In this document: positions 8,756-17,015 of the stretch, piece after piece | Numbering within the stretch: the first letter of the stretch is position 1 | Layout: every line of letters starts with the position of its first letter | NCBI RefSeq assembly: GCF_005233875.1 | Contig: NZ_SZPZ01000001.1 | Span: forward strand, 1,364,001 to 1,428,000 | Source: Kribbella jiaozuonensis | GTDB taxonomy: Bacteria > Actinomycetota > Actinomycetes > Propionibacteriales > Kribbellaceae | Length of the DNA: 64,000 nt | Direction: 5' to 3' | Notes under the pieces: generated by a model | Told to the model about the DNA's origin: nothing | The model's database searches: none | Seen by the model: the letters and a program-made list of their open reading frames with translations, nothing else | Translations under genes and position numbers: made by a program

Positions 8756-9619
8756 ATGACCACTCTGCCAGTCGCCACCGACAGAGCCGACCGGACTGTG
8801 CCGGCCCAGCGGCGAGAGCTCGGGGTGTTCCTGCGCAGCCGGCGGGAGCGGATCCGGCCGGACGAGGTCGGCTTCGCTCCGGGCGGTCGACGGCGTACGC
8901 CGGGACTGCGCCGCGAGGAGGTCGCGCTGCTCGCCGGGGTCGGGGTCACCTGGTACACCTGGCTCGAGCAGGGGCGGGATATCAACGTGTCCGCCCAGGT
9001 CCTGGATGCGATCGCGACGGCGCTGCGGTTCGACCGCCAGGAGCGCAATCACCTGTACCGGCTGGCCGGGGTCCGGGTCGGTCCCGCGCAGGGGGCGTGC
9101 TCGGCCTTGCCACCGACGGTGCAGAAGACGCTCGACGCGGTCTCGCCGTACCCGGCGCTGGCGCTCAACGACCGGTACGACATCCTCGCGTTCAACGACG
9201 CGTACTGCCGGGTCGTCATCGACCTGGAGAAGGTGCCGGTCGAGGACCGGAACATGCTCTGGCTGAACTTCGTGTCGAACGCGTGGAAGTGCAGTTTCGT
9301 CGACGCCGAGTCGACCAAGCATCACATGGTCGCGGCGTTCCGCGCGGCCTCGGCCGATCACGTCGGCGACGCGCTCTGGCAGGACCTGATCCAGAGCCTG
9401 CTCAGCACCTCGCCGTACTTCGGGGAGCTGTGGGAGCGGTACGACGTCGACGCGCCGAGCACCCGGACCAAGGTGCTGGACGTCGACGGGCACGGCATCC
9501 TGCGGATCGAGCCGATCAACCTGTGGCTGTCGCAGCTCGGCCCGCTGCGGGTGACGGTGTACACGGCACTCGACGAGGAGACCGAGACCAAGCTCCGGCA
9601 GATCGTGAAGCCGGGCTAG
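8756..9619 (+). CDS. XRE-family regulator with MmyB-like ligand domain
   Basis: This is a 287-residue regulator. The N-terminal helix-turn-helix (RTPGLRREEVALLAGVGVTW then YTWLEQGRDINVS, about residues 44-80) is the classic form of this subgroup. The rest is an MmyB-like, PAS-related ligand domain (YPALALNDRYDILAFNDAYC, DVDGHGILRIEPI). In actinomycetes such genes often face a target transporter or oxidoreductase, here the divergent MFS exporter. Its TAG stop overlaps the stop of the convergent LysR gene in the tetranucleotide CTAG. Confidence 0.88.
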   Translation: MTTLPVATDRADRTVPAQRRELGVFLRSRRERIRPDEVGFAPGGRRRTPGLRREEVALLAGVGVTWYTWLEQGRDINVSAQVLDAIATALRFDRQERNHLYRLAGVRVGPAQGACSALPPTVQKTLDAVSPYPALALNDRYDILAFNDAYCRVVIDLEKVPVEDRNMLWLNFVSNAWKCSFVDAESTKHHMVAAFRAASADHVGDALWQDLIQSLLSTSPYFGELWERYDVDAPSTRTKVLDVDGHGILRIEPINLWLSQLGPLRVTVYTALDEETETKLRQIVKPG

Positions 9620-10524
9620 GCCGTGTCGCGGTCGGGCCAGGCGGCCTTCAGGGTTTCCAGCGTCACGCTGATCGCCGGTCGGCGTGAGGTGGTCGTGCGC
9701 CAGACGGCGTAGAGGCGGCGGGTCGGCGCAGGCTGGAGCGGTACGACGACCACGCCGTCGGGGACGGCGCCGCGGCCGAGGCGCGGGAGCAGGCCGATAC
9801 CGATGCCGCGGGCAAGCATCGCGAGCTGGGTCTGGTACTCCGCGACCGAGTACGCGACGTCCGGCTCGACGCCGGCGCGACGCATCGTCCGGATCAGCCA
9901 CTCGTGGCAGATCGACCCGACCGGCTGGCAGATCCAGCGTTCGCCGACCAGGTCCTCCGCGCGGACGAACTCCTTGCCGGCAAGGCGATGCGACGCCGGC
10001 ACCAGTACGTCGGCCGGATCCGAGCCGAGCTTCACCCGCGACAAACCCTCCGGCAACGCGAGTGGCGTGTTCTGCCAGTCATGCACGATCGCGATGTCGA
10101 TCTCGCCACGGTTGACCCCGGCCACTGCCTCGAACGGATCGGTCTCCTGGACCCGAACGTCGAGCCCGTCGTGGTCGCGGACCAGCCGCGCCAGTGCCGA
10201 CGGCAGCAAGCCGCGCGCCGCGGTCGGGAACGCGGCGATACTCAGCGTCCCGATGACCTGTCCGCGCTGCTCGTCGAGCGTGAGCTCTGCGTCCTCGACC
10301 AGCGCGAGGATCCGGGCCGCCGTCGCCGCGAGCTGCTGGGCCGCGTCGGTCAGCACGATCCCGCGGCCCTGACGCTCGACCAACGTCGTGCGCGTCTCCC
10401 GCTCGAGCTTCGCCAACTGCTGCGACACCGCCGACGGTGTGTACCCGAGCACCTCGGCCGCCCGGTTGACCGAGCCGTACTGCGCGACCGCGTGCAACGC
10501 GCGCAGCCGACCGAGATCGATCAT
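9616..10524 (-). CDS. LysR-family transcriptional regulator
   Basis: This 302-residue protein has an N-terminal winged helix (LRALHAVAQYGSVNRAAEVL, YTPSAVSQQLAKLERE, residues 6-48) and a LysR substrate-binding domain from about residue 88 (GTLSIAAFPTAARGLLPSAL). It is divergent from an EamA exporter gene and very likely controls it in response to an exported metabolite, as in ArgP/LysE-type pairs. The start codon ATG (10522-10524) lies inside an ATGTAG-n5-CTACAT inverted repeat. Confidence 0.9.
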   Translation of the reverse strand: MIDLGRLRALHAVAQYGSVNRAAEVLGYTPSAVSQQLAKLERETRTTLVERQGRGIVLTDAAQQLAATAARILALVEDAELTLDEQRGQVIGTLSIAAFPTAARGLLPSALARLVRDHDGLDVRVQETDPFEAVAGVNRGEIDIAIVHDWQNTPLALPEGLSRVKLGSDPADVLVPASHRLAGKEFVRAEDLVGERWICQPVGSICHEWLIRTMRRAGVEPDVAYSVAEYQTQLAMLARGIGIGLLPRLGRGAVPDGVVVVPLQPAPTRRLYAVWRTTTSRRPAISVTLETLKAAWPDRDTA

Positions 10525-10581
10525 GTAGCACTCCTACATTGAAGGCGGTACAAATCGGTGCTGGTCCTTAAGTGTACCGCC
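10523..10581. promoter_or_regulatory. Two nested inverted repeats in the LysR/EamA divergent region
   Basis: The first is ATGTAG-cactc-CTACAT (10523-10539), a LysR-like 17-bp site on the LysR start codon. The second is GGCGGTACA (10544-10552) with its exact 9-bp complement TGTACCGCC (10573-10581), spaced by 20 bp and ending 16 bp before the exporter ATG. LysR proteins commonly bind a recognition site and a separate activation site, and this layout fits. Confidence 0.6.
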
Positions 10582-10597
10582 ACCCACACTGGACCGT

Positions 10598-11500
10598 ATG
10601 AAGCCTCGTGACCTGCTCCTCGCACTCGCCGTCGTCGTTGTCTGGGGCATCAACTTCGTCATCATCGAGGTCGGTCTGGAGGGCGTGCCGCCGCTGCTGC
10701 TGTCCGCGCTGCGGTTCTTCTTCGCCGCCGTACCGGCGATCTTCCTGCTCGGCAAACCCCGCGTGCCCTGGCGGTACGTCGTCGGCGTCGGGCTCGCGCT
10801 CGGCGTCGCGAAGTTCGGGCTGCTGTTCATCGCGATGGATCACGGCGTACCGGCCGGCCTGTCGTCGCTCGTGCTGCAGGCGCAGGTGATCTTCACGGTC
10901 CTGTTCGCGATCGCCGTACTGCGGGAACGCCCGCGGCCGGCGCAGCTGATCGGCATCGTGATCGCCTGCGTCGGGATCGCGCTGATCGTGCTCGACCGCA
11001 AGCTCTCCGCCCCGCTCGGCGCGCTGGTCCTGGTGATCGTCGCGGCTGGTTTCTGGGGCGTGTCGAACACGATCACCCGGTACGCCAAGCCGCCGGACAC
11101 GCTGCGGTTCATGGTCTGGGTGAGCGCGGTCGCCGTCGTACCGCTGCTGATCCTGTCGCTGATCACCGAAGGACCGCAGGCCGACGTGGAGGCCATACGC
11201 GACATCAACCTCAGCGGCATCGGCGCGATCGCGTACCTCGCCTTCGGCGCCACACTGTTCGGCTTCGGGGTGTGGGGCTACCTGCTCCGGCAGTACGACG
11301 CCAGCACGGTCGCGCCGTTCTCGCTGCTGGTGCCGATCGTCGGGATGTCCGCGGCGTGGGTACTGCGGGGCGAGGCCGTCGGACTGCAGCAGGGCATCGC
11401 GGCGGTGCTGGTGATCGGCGGTATGGCCTGCACGATCATCCGGCGCCGGACCCCGCGCGCGGTGGAGTCCGGCGATCCGGAACTGACGTCAGTCGCCTGA
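10598..11500 (+). CDS. EamA/DMT-family metabolite exporter
   Basis: This 300-residue, 10-helix drug/metabolite transporter has two EamA repeats (LLLALAVVVVWGINFVIIEV at residues 5-24 opens the first, LVLVIVAAGFWGVSNTITRY near 144 opens the second). It resembles the E. coli EamA group, which exports O-acetylserine and cysteine, but the substrate cannot be fixed from sequence. The divergent LysR gene is the likely regulator. The 3' end overlaps the convergent flavin-reductase-like gene by 12 bp. Confidence 0.85.
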   Translation: MKPRDLLLALAVVVVWGINFVIIEVGLEGVPPLLLSALRFFFAAVPAIFLLGKPRVPWRYVVGVGLALGVAKFGLLFIAMDHGVPAGLSSLVLQAQVIFTVLFAIAVLRERPRPAQLIGIVIACVGIALIVLDRKLSAPLGALVLVIVAAGFWGVSNTITRYAKPPDTLRFMVWVSAVAVVPLLILSLITEGPQADVEAIRDINLSGIGAIAYLAFGATLFGFGVWGYLLRQYDASTVAPFSLLVPIVGMSAAWVLRGEAVGLQQGIAAVLVIGGMACTIIRRRTPRAVESGDPELTSVA

Positions 11501-12130
11501 CCCGACCGTGATCGGCATCTTCGGCATCTGCCAGCCGCGCGCGAGCGACGACGCGTACGCCGGGCTGCCGCCGGCGAAGTACTCGGTGAACTTCATGATC
11601 AGCGGATCCCACCGCAGCGGGTCGATGTAGCGGTCGTTGCTCATCAACAGATCCTCGCGGACCCGGACCCGCTCGACCTTCATCTCCAGCGAGCACAGGT
11701 GCGAATCGGGCCCGCCGATCTCGTTGATCGCCACGACCCGGCCTTCGAGGTTGATCGGGCTCTCGAGGACGGAGTCCGGGCCCGCTCCGCTCGGCTCGCG
11801 GGTGAGGCCGGCGGCGGCGAACTTGTCCGGCTCGTACCGGTAGCCGCGGGCTCGCTTCGCATCGGACATCTCCTGCGACCCGGTCAGCAAGGCAATGCGG
11901 TCGAGCGCGGCAACCATGTCCGGGTCGACCAGGTTCAGCACGATCTCCGGCCGCTCGACGAGGTTCTTCACGGTCTGCGCGCTTGTGCCCATCCCGAGCA
12001 TGGCGGTGTATCCCAGCCACCACGCGGACGACATCGGGGCGAGGTTCGTGCTGCCGTCGGAGTTGAGGGAGCTGATCAGGACAACCGGGGTACCGAAGTA
12101 CAGGACCTTCGGTTCGACAGTTCGCTTCAT
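11489..12130 (-). CDS. Flavin reductase-like FMN-binding protein
   Basis: This is a 213-residue protein of the flavin reductase-like (split beta-barrel, DIM6/NTAB) family. The N-terminal VLYFGTPVVLISSLNSDGST and APMSSAWWLGYTAMLGM segments form the FMN-binding barrel, and RPEIVLNL is the third conserved strand. Members reduce flavin for monooxygenases or store FMN; no partner oxygenase is adjacent. A single-gene unit, convergent with the exporter. Confidence 0.85.
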   Translation of the reverse strand: MKRTVEPKVLYFGTPVVLISSLNSDGSTNLAPMSSAWWLGYTAMLGMGTSAQTVKNLVERPEIVLNLVDPDMVAALDRIALLTGSQEMSDAKRARGYRYEPDKFAAAGLTREPSGAGPDSVLESPINLEGRVVAINEIGGPDSHLCSLEMKVERVRVREDLLMSNDRYIDPLRWDPLIMKFTEYFAGGSPAYASSLARGWQMPKMPITVGSGD

Positions 12131-12166
12131 GTGAATGGAACGGTGTGGCGCCGAGATGTGTGAGGG

Positions 12167-12844
12167 CTACTCGTACGGGTTGACCGGCGCCGTCGTCGGG
12201 GTGATGGTCTCGACGGTCAGCGCGGCGACGTCGCCGTCTACGCGTCTGGTCGGCTCGGCCCATTGGCCGGTGATCGTGACCCACTGGTTCTTCGGTGGTG
12301 CGGCCTGGCCGCGGACCTCGACCATGTACGCCGTACCGTCCGCGACGCAGCAGGTCAGGCCGATGCGGGTCACGTACCAGACGCCGTTCTTCGCCGGGGT
12401 GACGAAGCCGGTGAGCTTGAACGAATGGCCTTTCATGCTGCTCTGCTCCCACACCGCCCAGACCGCGTAATCGCGGACCGCCAGGTTTGTGGGTTCGCTC
12501 GTGTTCCCGCCTAGCCAAGACGTTCCTTGGGACTCGGCCGGCTTCGCGGCGACCGGTGACTGGCGCTGGGCCGCGTCGGCGCCGAGAGCGGGCGGATCGA
12601 CGACGAGCAGCGCGAAGATCGGGACCAGGAGCAGCCAGGCCGTCCGCGGCAGCCCGTGCTCGTGGTCCTCACGGCTCTTGATCAGCACGTCAGTAACTGC
12701 CAGAGCGATCAGGATCAGCCCCGCCGCCAGCAGCATCCACCGCATGCCCGGTTTGACGTAGCGCAGATAGGTCCCGGACGTCGCGAGCTGCATCACCGCC
12801 GCACCCACGAACACCATCACCAGTCCAGCGATGCTCCGCTTCAC
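12167..12844 (-). CDS. TIGR03943-family membrane protein (permease partner)
   Basis: This is a 225-residue protein. The first half has two or three membrane helices (GLVMVFVGAAVMQLA, WMLLAAGLILIALAVTDVLI, AWLLLVPIFALLVV). The second half is a soluble outward domain with an RIGLTCCVADGTAYMVEVRG motif containing a CC pair. Proteins of this family are encoded next to YraQ-type permeases in many bacteria, and in actinobacteria they often lie in Zur-controlled operons. The GTG start at 12844 overlaps the permease stop (GTGA), so translation is coupled. Longer N-terminal extensions in this frame are antisense noise. Confidence 0.85.
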   Translation of the reverse strand: MKRSIAGLVMVFVGAAVMQLATSGTYLRYVKPGMRWMLLAAGLILIALAVTDVLIKSREDHEHGLPRTAWLLLVPIFALLVVDPPALGADAAQRQSPVAAKPAESQGTSWLGGNTSEPTNLAVRDYAVWAVWEQSSMKGHSFKLTGFVTPAKNGVWYVTRIGLTCCVADGTAYMVEVRGQAAPPKNQWVTITGQWAEPTRRVDGDVAALTVETITPTTAPVNPYE

Positions 12845-13815
12845 AGCAACCACCACCCGACCAGCAGACTCGCAACCAGCGCGACCACGAAGGTCGCCGG
12901 CGCGAACCGTACGGCGAACCTCGGCCCGAACGTCCCGGTCTGCAAGGCGATCAGCTTCACGTCCACGATCGGCCCGACCACCATGAACGCCAGCCGCGCG
13001 GTCAACGAGAACTGCGACAAGCTCGCCGCGACAAACGCGTCCGCCTCGGAACAGATGGCCAGCAGTACGGCGAGCAGCCCGAGGATCACCACCGACAACA
13101 GCAGATTCCCGGCGACGTGATCCAGCCAGGTCCGCGGGACCACGACGTTGAGCGTCGCCGCGGCCGCAGCGCCGATGACCAGGAACCCGCCGGCGTGCAG
13201 GAAGTCGTGCAGCATCGCGGAGCGGAAGACGTCGAACTTGCCCGCATCGTGCGCATGCCGGTTCTTGGGCGGTTTCATCCCCTTGCCGGTCAACAAATAC
13301 AACCAGCCAAGGATCATCGACACCGCGAGCGACGTCACCGCGCGAGCGACCACCACCTTCGGCTGCCCGGGAAACGCGACAGCCGTCGACGTGAGCACGA
13401 CCGGGTTGATCGCCGGCGCAGACAACAGGAACGCGATCGCCGCGGCCGGCGTGACGCCGCGGTTCATCAACGCGGCCGACACGGGCACCGACGCACACTC
13501 ACACCCCGGCAGTACGACGCCGGACGCGCTGGCCACAGGGACCGCGAGGGCCGGGTTCTTGGGCAGCGCTTTGGCGAAGAACGAGGCCGGGACGAACGCG
13601 GTCAGCGCAGCCGACAGCAGCACGCCGAGCACGAGGAACGGCATCGCCTGCACGGTCACGCCGACGAACATCGTCGCCCAGGTCCGGATCCCGTCCGCCG
13701 TGAACCAGCCGGAGAAGATCCGCCGCCCGAACAGCGCAGTACCGACCAGCAGGATCAACGTCGCGGTGAACGCGATCGAGGATCCCGAGGACTCCTCCTG
13801 GTTGGCCGTGCTCAT
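12841..13815 (-). CDS. YraQ/UPF0718-type permease
   Basis: This 324-residue protein has about 8 membrane helices. The diagnostic motif VVLPGCECASVPVSAALMNR lies near residue 100, with LLSAPAINPVVLTSTAVAF after it and a second half (ICSEADAFVAASL, GPIVDVKLIALQ) repeating the permease unit. This family (DUF318/ArsP-like) moves metals or metalloids or related small solutes; direction and substrate are unproven. It pairs with the overlapping TIGR03943 gene. A Zur-like site lies 30-46 bp before the ATG, hinting at zinc-starvation control. Confidence 0.87.
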   Translation of the reverse strand: MSTANQEESSGSSIAFTATLILLVGTALFGRRIFSGWFTADGIRTWATMFVGVTVQAMPFLVLGVLLSAALTAFVPASFFAKALPKNPALAVPVASASGVVLPGCECASVPVSAALMNRGVTPAAAIAFLLSAPAINPVVLTSTAVAFPGQPKVVVARAVTSLAVSMILGWLYLLTGKGMKPPKNRHAHDAGKFDVFRSAMLHDFLHAGGFLVIGAAAAATLNVVVPRTWLDHVAGNLLLSVVILGLLAVLLAICSEADAFVAASLSQFSLTARLAFMVVGPIVDVKLIALQTGTFGPRFAVRFAPATFVVALVASLLVGWWLL

Positions 13816-13844
13816 GGCGGAATGCTGGCAGAAATTCTTTGGAA

Positions 13845-13861
13845 ATGAAAATCACCGTCAT
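13845..13861. promoter_or_regulatory. Zur-like box upstream of the permease operon
   Basis: ATGAAAATCACCGTCAT is an imperfect dyad (ATGA at one end, TCAT at the other) whose left half matches the actinobacterial Zur consensus form TGAAAATnATTTTCA. The right half is poorer. It lies where a repressor would block transcription of the permease pair, and also in front of the divergent serpin gene. Confidence 0.4.
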
Positions 13862-13887
13862 TGCGCGGTCTGTGGCAGTGTTGAGGT

Positions 13888-15051
13888 ATGGACGCCGACA
13901 TCGTGCGCGCAGTCAACGACCTCACCACCCGCTGGGCCACGAGCCTGCCGGCGGGTAACACCGTGGTGTCCGGGCTCGGGTTGTGGCCGCTCCTGGCGCT
14001 GCTGGCGACGGGCGCCGACGAGCCCGGTCGGAGCGAGCTGGCCGCGGCCGCCGGGGTGGACGCGGCGAACGGCTCGACCGACGCGATCCGGCTGATCGAG
14101 GCGATCGAAGAATCCGCCGACCTGCACGCCGCGCTCGGTGTGTGGGTGAGCGAGCAGTTGAAGCTCGCGGAGTCCTTCGATGCCGTGATGCCCGCGCCGC
14201 TCGTCGGCATGCTGACCGGCAACCCGAGCGTGGACAAGCCGAAGCTCGACGCGTGGGCCGCGGATCACACCGACGACCTCATTCGCGAGATGCCGCTCGA
14301 GCTCGACCCCGACGTACTCCTCGTCCTCGCATCGGCCCTGCTGCTCCGCACGACCTGGGTCCGTCCGTTCACCGAGCAGGTCCGCCACGTACCGAACGGC
14401 CCGTGGACCGGTTCGTGGCACTGGCTGGAGCGCGTCGACTCCGATCTGGACGCGGTACGGCGGTACGACGACCTGACCGTAGTCACTGTCCAAGGTGATG
14501 CCGACGTCGACGTACTGCTTGGGATCGGACAGCCGCACACCCCGCGGGCAGATGTGTTGACAGGCCTGCTGAACGCCGACCCAGCTGGAGGTGTCTCCGG
14601 CCGGGCGCTGATCGAGTTGGGGGAGCCTGGGGACGAAATCGCGCCTGGGGTGCGGATCGCGCAGACGACGTCGGCCCGTCCGGATCTGCGGGTTTCGTTG
14701 CCGTCGTTCAGCGTCGAGGTCGAGCACGACCTGATGCAGTCACGCGAGCTCTTCGGCCTGACCGCTGTCACCTCGGATCCTGGAGATCACGGCCACTTCA
14801 GCGCACTCAGCCCCACGCCACTCCGGGTCGGCCAGGCAAAGCAGAAGGTGCTCGCCCGCTTCTTCGCGACCGGTTTCGAGGCCGCCGCCGTCACCGCGAT
14901 GGCGATGACCCGCGCCGCGATGATCACGACCAAGCAGCGTCGGCTCGACCTCGCGCTGGACCGGCCGTTCGCGTTCACCGCCGTACTGCGTGAATCGCGG
15001 CTGCCGATCGTGGCCGGCTGGGTCGAGACGCCTACTCAACCGGGAGACTGA
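13888..15051 (+). CDS. Serpin-family protein
   Basis: This 387-residue protein looks like a divergent bacterial serpin. NTVVSGLGLWPLLALLATGA aligns with the serpin N-terminal S-P-x-S-x-x-x-A-L helix. ALLLRTTWVRPFTE corresponds to the F-K-G-x-W-x-x-P-F strand. FATGFEAAAVTAMAM is the hinge just before the reactive loop, rich in small residues as inhibitory serpins need. RPFAFTAVLRESRLPIVAGW fits the C-terminal strands. There is no signal peptide, so it would act inside the cell on an unknown protease. It is divergent from the permease and overlaps the convergent TetR gene by 20 bp. Confidence 0.7.
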   Translation: MDADIVRAVNDLTTRWATSLPAGNTVVSGLGLWPLLALLATGADEPGRSELAAAAGVDAANGSTDAIRLIEAIEESADLHAALGVWVSEQLKLAESFDAVMPAPLVGMLTGNPSVDKPKLDAWAADHTDDLIREMPLELDPDVLLVLASALLLRTTWVRPFTEQVRHVPNGPWTGSWHWLERVDSDLDAVRRYDDLTVVTVQGDADVDVLLGIGQPHTPRADVLTGLLNADPAGGVSGRALIELGEPGDEIAPGVRIAQTTSARPDLRVSLPSFSVEVEHDLMQSRELFGLTAVTSDPGDHGHFSALSPTPLRVGQAKQKVLARFFATGFEAAAVTAMAMTRAAMITTKQRRLDLALDRPFAFTAVLRESRLPIVAGWVETPTQPGD

Positions 15052-15580
15052 ACAGCCGGTTGAGCAGCGCGGACGCCTCGTCGACGCCCGCGTGATCGCC
15101 CGTCAGCAGCAGATCGAACAGCAGGCCGCGGGAAGCCGCCAGACCGAGCCGCGCGTACGCCGGTGCCTCGTCGGCCGGCAGACCCGCGCGGATACACAGC
15201 TCGATCAATGGCGGCAGCCAGACGTTGATCAGGTCCGCCTTGAGCGACTCAGTGTGCGGCAGGTCCTGCATCGCGTGCGCACTGAGCTCGAAGAACAACG
15301 GGCCGTAGATCAGCGCCGCCTCGGTCACCCGGCGCCAGAACAGTTCGCTCTGCTCGGCGATCGGGAGATCGGTCGCCAGCACCTCGGCCAGCAGGTCGCG
15401 CTGTTGCTGCTCGACCGTGCGGACCACCTCGGCCAGCAGCCCTTCGCGTGAGCCGAAGTGGTAGATCAGCATCCGGTGACTGGTGCCGACCGAGGTCGCG
15501 ATACTGCGCAGGCTGGCGTCGCCGATCCCGTTCTTGGCGAAATGCTCGACCGCGTCAGCCAGCAGACTGTCGCGACTCAC
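15032..15580 (-). CDS. TetR/AcrR family transcriptional regulator
   Basis: This is a 182-residue repressor with the TetR HTH at residues 3-50 (FAKNGIGDASLRSIATSVGT then SHRMLIYHFGSREGLLAEVV). Its start overlaps the end of the upstream SRPBCC gene by 26 bp, so the two are co-transcribed. A perfect operator-like palindrome at the start of that operon suggests autoregulation. Confidence 0.88.
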   Translation of the reverse strand: MSRDSLLADAVEHFAKNGIGDASLRSIATSVGTSHRMLIYHFGSREGLLAEVVRTVEQQQRDLLAEVLATDLPIAEQSELFWRRVTEAALIYGPLFFELSAHAMQDLPHTESLKADLINVWLPPLIELCIRAGLPADEAPAYARLGLAASRGLLFDLLLTGDHAGVDEASALLNRLFSLPVE

Positions 15581-15986
15581 TGATCTCCTTCAGCTTCGCC
15601 GTCTCCGTGGCGATGTAGCGCCTGGTCAGGCCCGCGTACAGCCTGCCGAAGAGCCAGCCGAGCGGACCCTCCTGGATGATCGTCGCGGTCGCGACCGTGC
15701 CTTCCGGGGTCCTGATCACGCGGTGGCCGCCGGTCGTCTTGATCCCGGGCGCCTTCGAGACCCATTCGAAGTACTCGCCGTCCTTCAGCTCGGTCACCTC
15801 CCAGACGGCGACCGGGAGCTTGGGCTGGCGGATGCGGGTGCGGGCGCCGATGTGGATGCGGCCCGCGTCGAGCCGCTCGACGGAATCGACGGTCGGGGTC
15901 CAGTCGGGCCACCGCTCGACGTCGCTGAAAACATCCCAGACCACCTCTGCTGAGGCCTGGATCGTGCTGGAGTGATCGAAGCGCAT
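15555..15986 (-). CDS. SRPBCC (START/polyketide-cyclase-like) protein
   Basis: This is a 143-residue helix-grip protein: MRFDHSSTIQASAEVVWDVF is the first strand and helix, VERWPDWTPTVDSVE the conserved P-x-W-x-P turn, and the C-terminal long helix is LFGRLYAGLTRRYIATETAK. These bind hydrophobic ligands or act as cyclases; no catalytic set is diagnostic. It is first in a two-gene operon with a TetR regulator. Confidence 0.85.
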   Translation of the reverse strand: MRFDHSSTIQASAEVVWDVFSDVERWPDWTPTVDSVERLDAGRIHIGARTRIRQPKLPVAVWEVTELKDGEYFEWVSKAPGIKTTGGHRVIRTPEGTVATATIIQEGPLGWLFGRLYAGLTRRYIATETAKLKEISESRQSAG

Positions 15987-16002
15987 GTACCAAATGGTAC
16001 AT
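15985..16002. promoter_or_regulatory. 18-bp TetR-type operator over the SRPBCC start
   Basis: ATGTACCA-aa-TGGTACAT is an 8+8 inverted repeat with a two-base centre that overlaps the SRPBCC start codon. Binding here would block the SRPBCC-TetR operon. The arm length and perfection make chance unlikely. Confidence 0.75.
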
Positions 16003-16070
16003 CAGGTCTGTGTGAGGCTTCGGCGGGCGGTCTGCCGGGCCGATCCCGGCGGCAGGTAGGGTCTTGGCCC

Positions 16071-16265
16071 ATGGCTGACCAGAACGTCCCGCAGAACGTG
16101 GACAACGAGCAGGACCCGGGCGCGAACACGCAGATGTTCCGTGCGTTCGTCAACGAGGGCGCGACCGAGACGACCCGCGATCCCAAGATCAACGGCCGCG
16201 TGCTCGCCGTCATCGGTGCCGCCGTACTGCTGATCGCAGTGATCGCCGCAATCGCAGTCCTGTAG
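16071..16265 (+). CDS. Small tail-anchored membrane protein
   Basis: This is a 64-residue protein: a polar, Asn/Asp/Gln-rich N-terminus (MADQNVPQNVDNEQDPG), a middle segment (MFRAFVNEGATETTRDP) and one C-terminal helix (VLAVIGAAVLLIAVIAAIAV). I do not recognise a family. The stop codon is immediately followed by the TTG start of the PhzF gene (no gap), so the two probably form a translational unit. Confidence 0.7.
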   Translation: MADQNVPQNVDNEQDPGANTQMFRAFVNEGATETTRDPKINGRVLAVIGAAVLLIAVIAAIAVL

Positions 16266-16943
16266 TTGACCGACCTGCACGTCGAGGTCGTCCGGGTCTT
16301 CACCGACCCCGACGGCCGATTCGGTAACCCTCTCGGCATCGTCGACGGCGCCCTCGTCCCCGAGTCCGACCGCCAGGCGGTGGCCACCGCCCTCGGCTAC
16401 AGCGAAACCGTGTACGTCGAAGACGCGCCGACCGGCACCCTCCGCATCTACTCCGCCACCGCCGAGATGCCCTTCGCCGGCCACCCAACCGTCGGCGCAG
16501 CCGCCTGGCTCCACGCCACCGGCCACCCGGTCGACACCCTCCACGTCCCCGCCGGCCCCATCGCAGTCACCCGCAGCGACGACATCTTCTCCGTCCGCGC
16601 CGACACCACCTGGGGCAGCACCTGGGACTGGCACCACCTCGACTCACCCGAAGCAGTCCTCACCGCCGACCCCACGACGTACGACGCCGGCCACACCTTC
16701 CTCTGGTCCTGGCAAGACCAGTCCCGCGGCATCATCCGAGCCCGAGCCTTCGCCCCCGCAATGTCCGTCCCCGAAGACGAGGCCACCGGCTCCGCCGTAA
16801 CCCAACTAACCGCCCAACTCACCCGCAACCTCCACGTCATCCAAGGCACCGGCTCCCACCTCCACACCACCCACGAACCACCGACCCACGCCACTGTCGG
16901 CGGCCGGGTCCGGATCGGCAGCCCGCGCACCATCACGATCTGA
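16266..16943 (+). CDS. PhzF-family isomerase/epimerase-like protein
   Basis: This is a 225-residue, slightly short member of the PhzF family (usual length about 260-300). The conserved GNPLGIV near residue 20, the acidic residue in the ETVYVED segment, EMPFAGHPTVGAA (residues 67-79) and the second-half DEATGSAVTQL are present. The fold is that of diaminopimelate epimerase. No phenazine genes are nearby, so the substrate is unknown. The frame starts at TTG directly after the previous stop. It is rich in CAC/ACC codons, unlike its neighbours. Confidence 0.82.
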   Translation: MTDLHVEVVRVFTDPDGRFGNPLGIVDGALVPESDRQAVATALGYSETVYVEDAPTGTLRIYSATAEMPFAGHPTVGAAAWLHATGHPVDTLHVPAGPIAVTRSDDIFSVRADTTWGSTWDWHHLDSPEAVLTADPTTYDAGHTFLWSWQDQSRGIIRARAFAPAMSVPEDEATGSAVTQLTAQLTRNLHVIQGTGSHLHTTHEPPTHATVGGRVRIGSPRTITI

Positions 16944-17015
16944 CCCCGATCCCGGCATCCGTTGACGGTTGGTGGGGAACGGATAGAGCATGGGACCTCT
17001 ACTTGGGGAGGTCTT

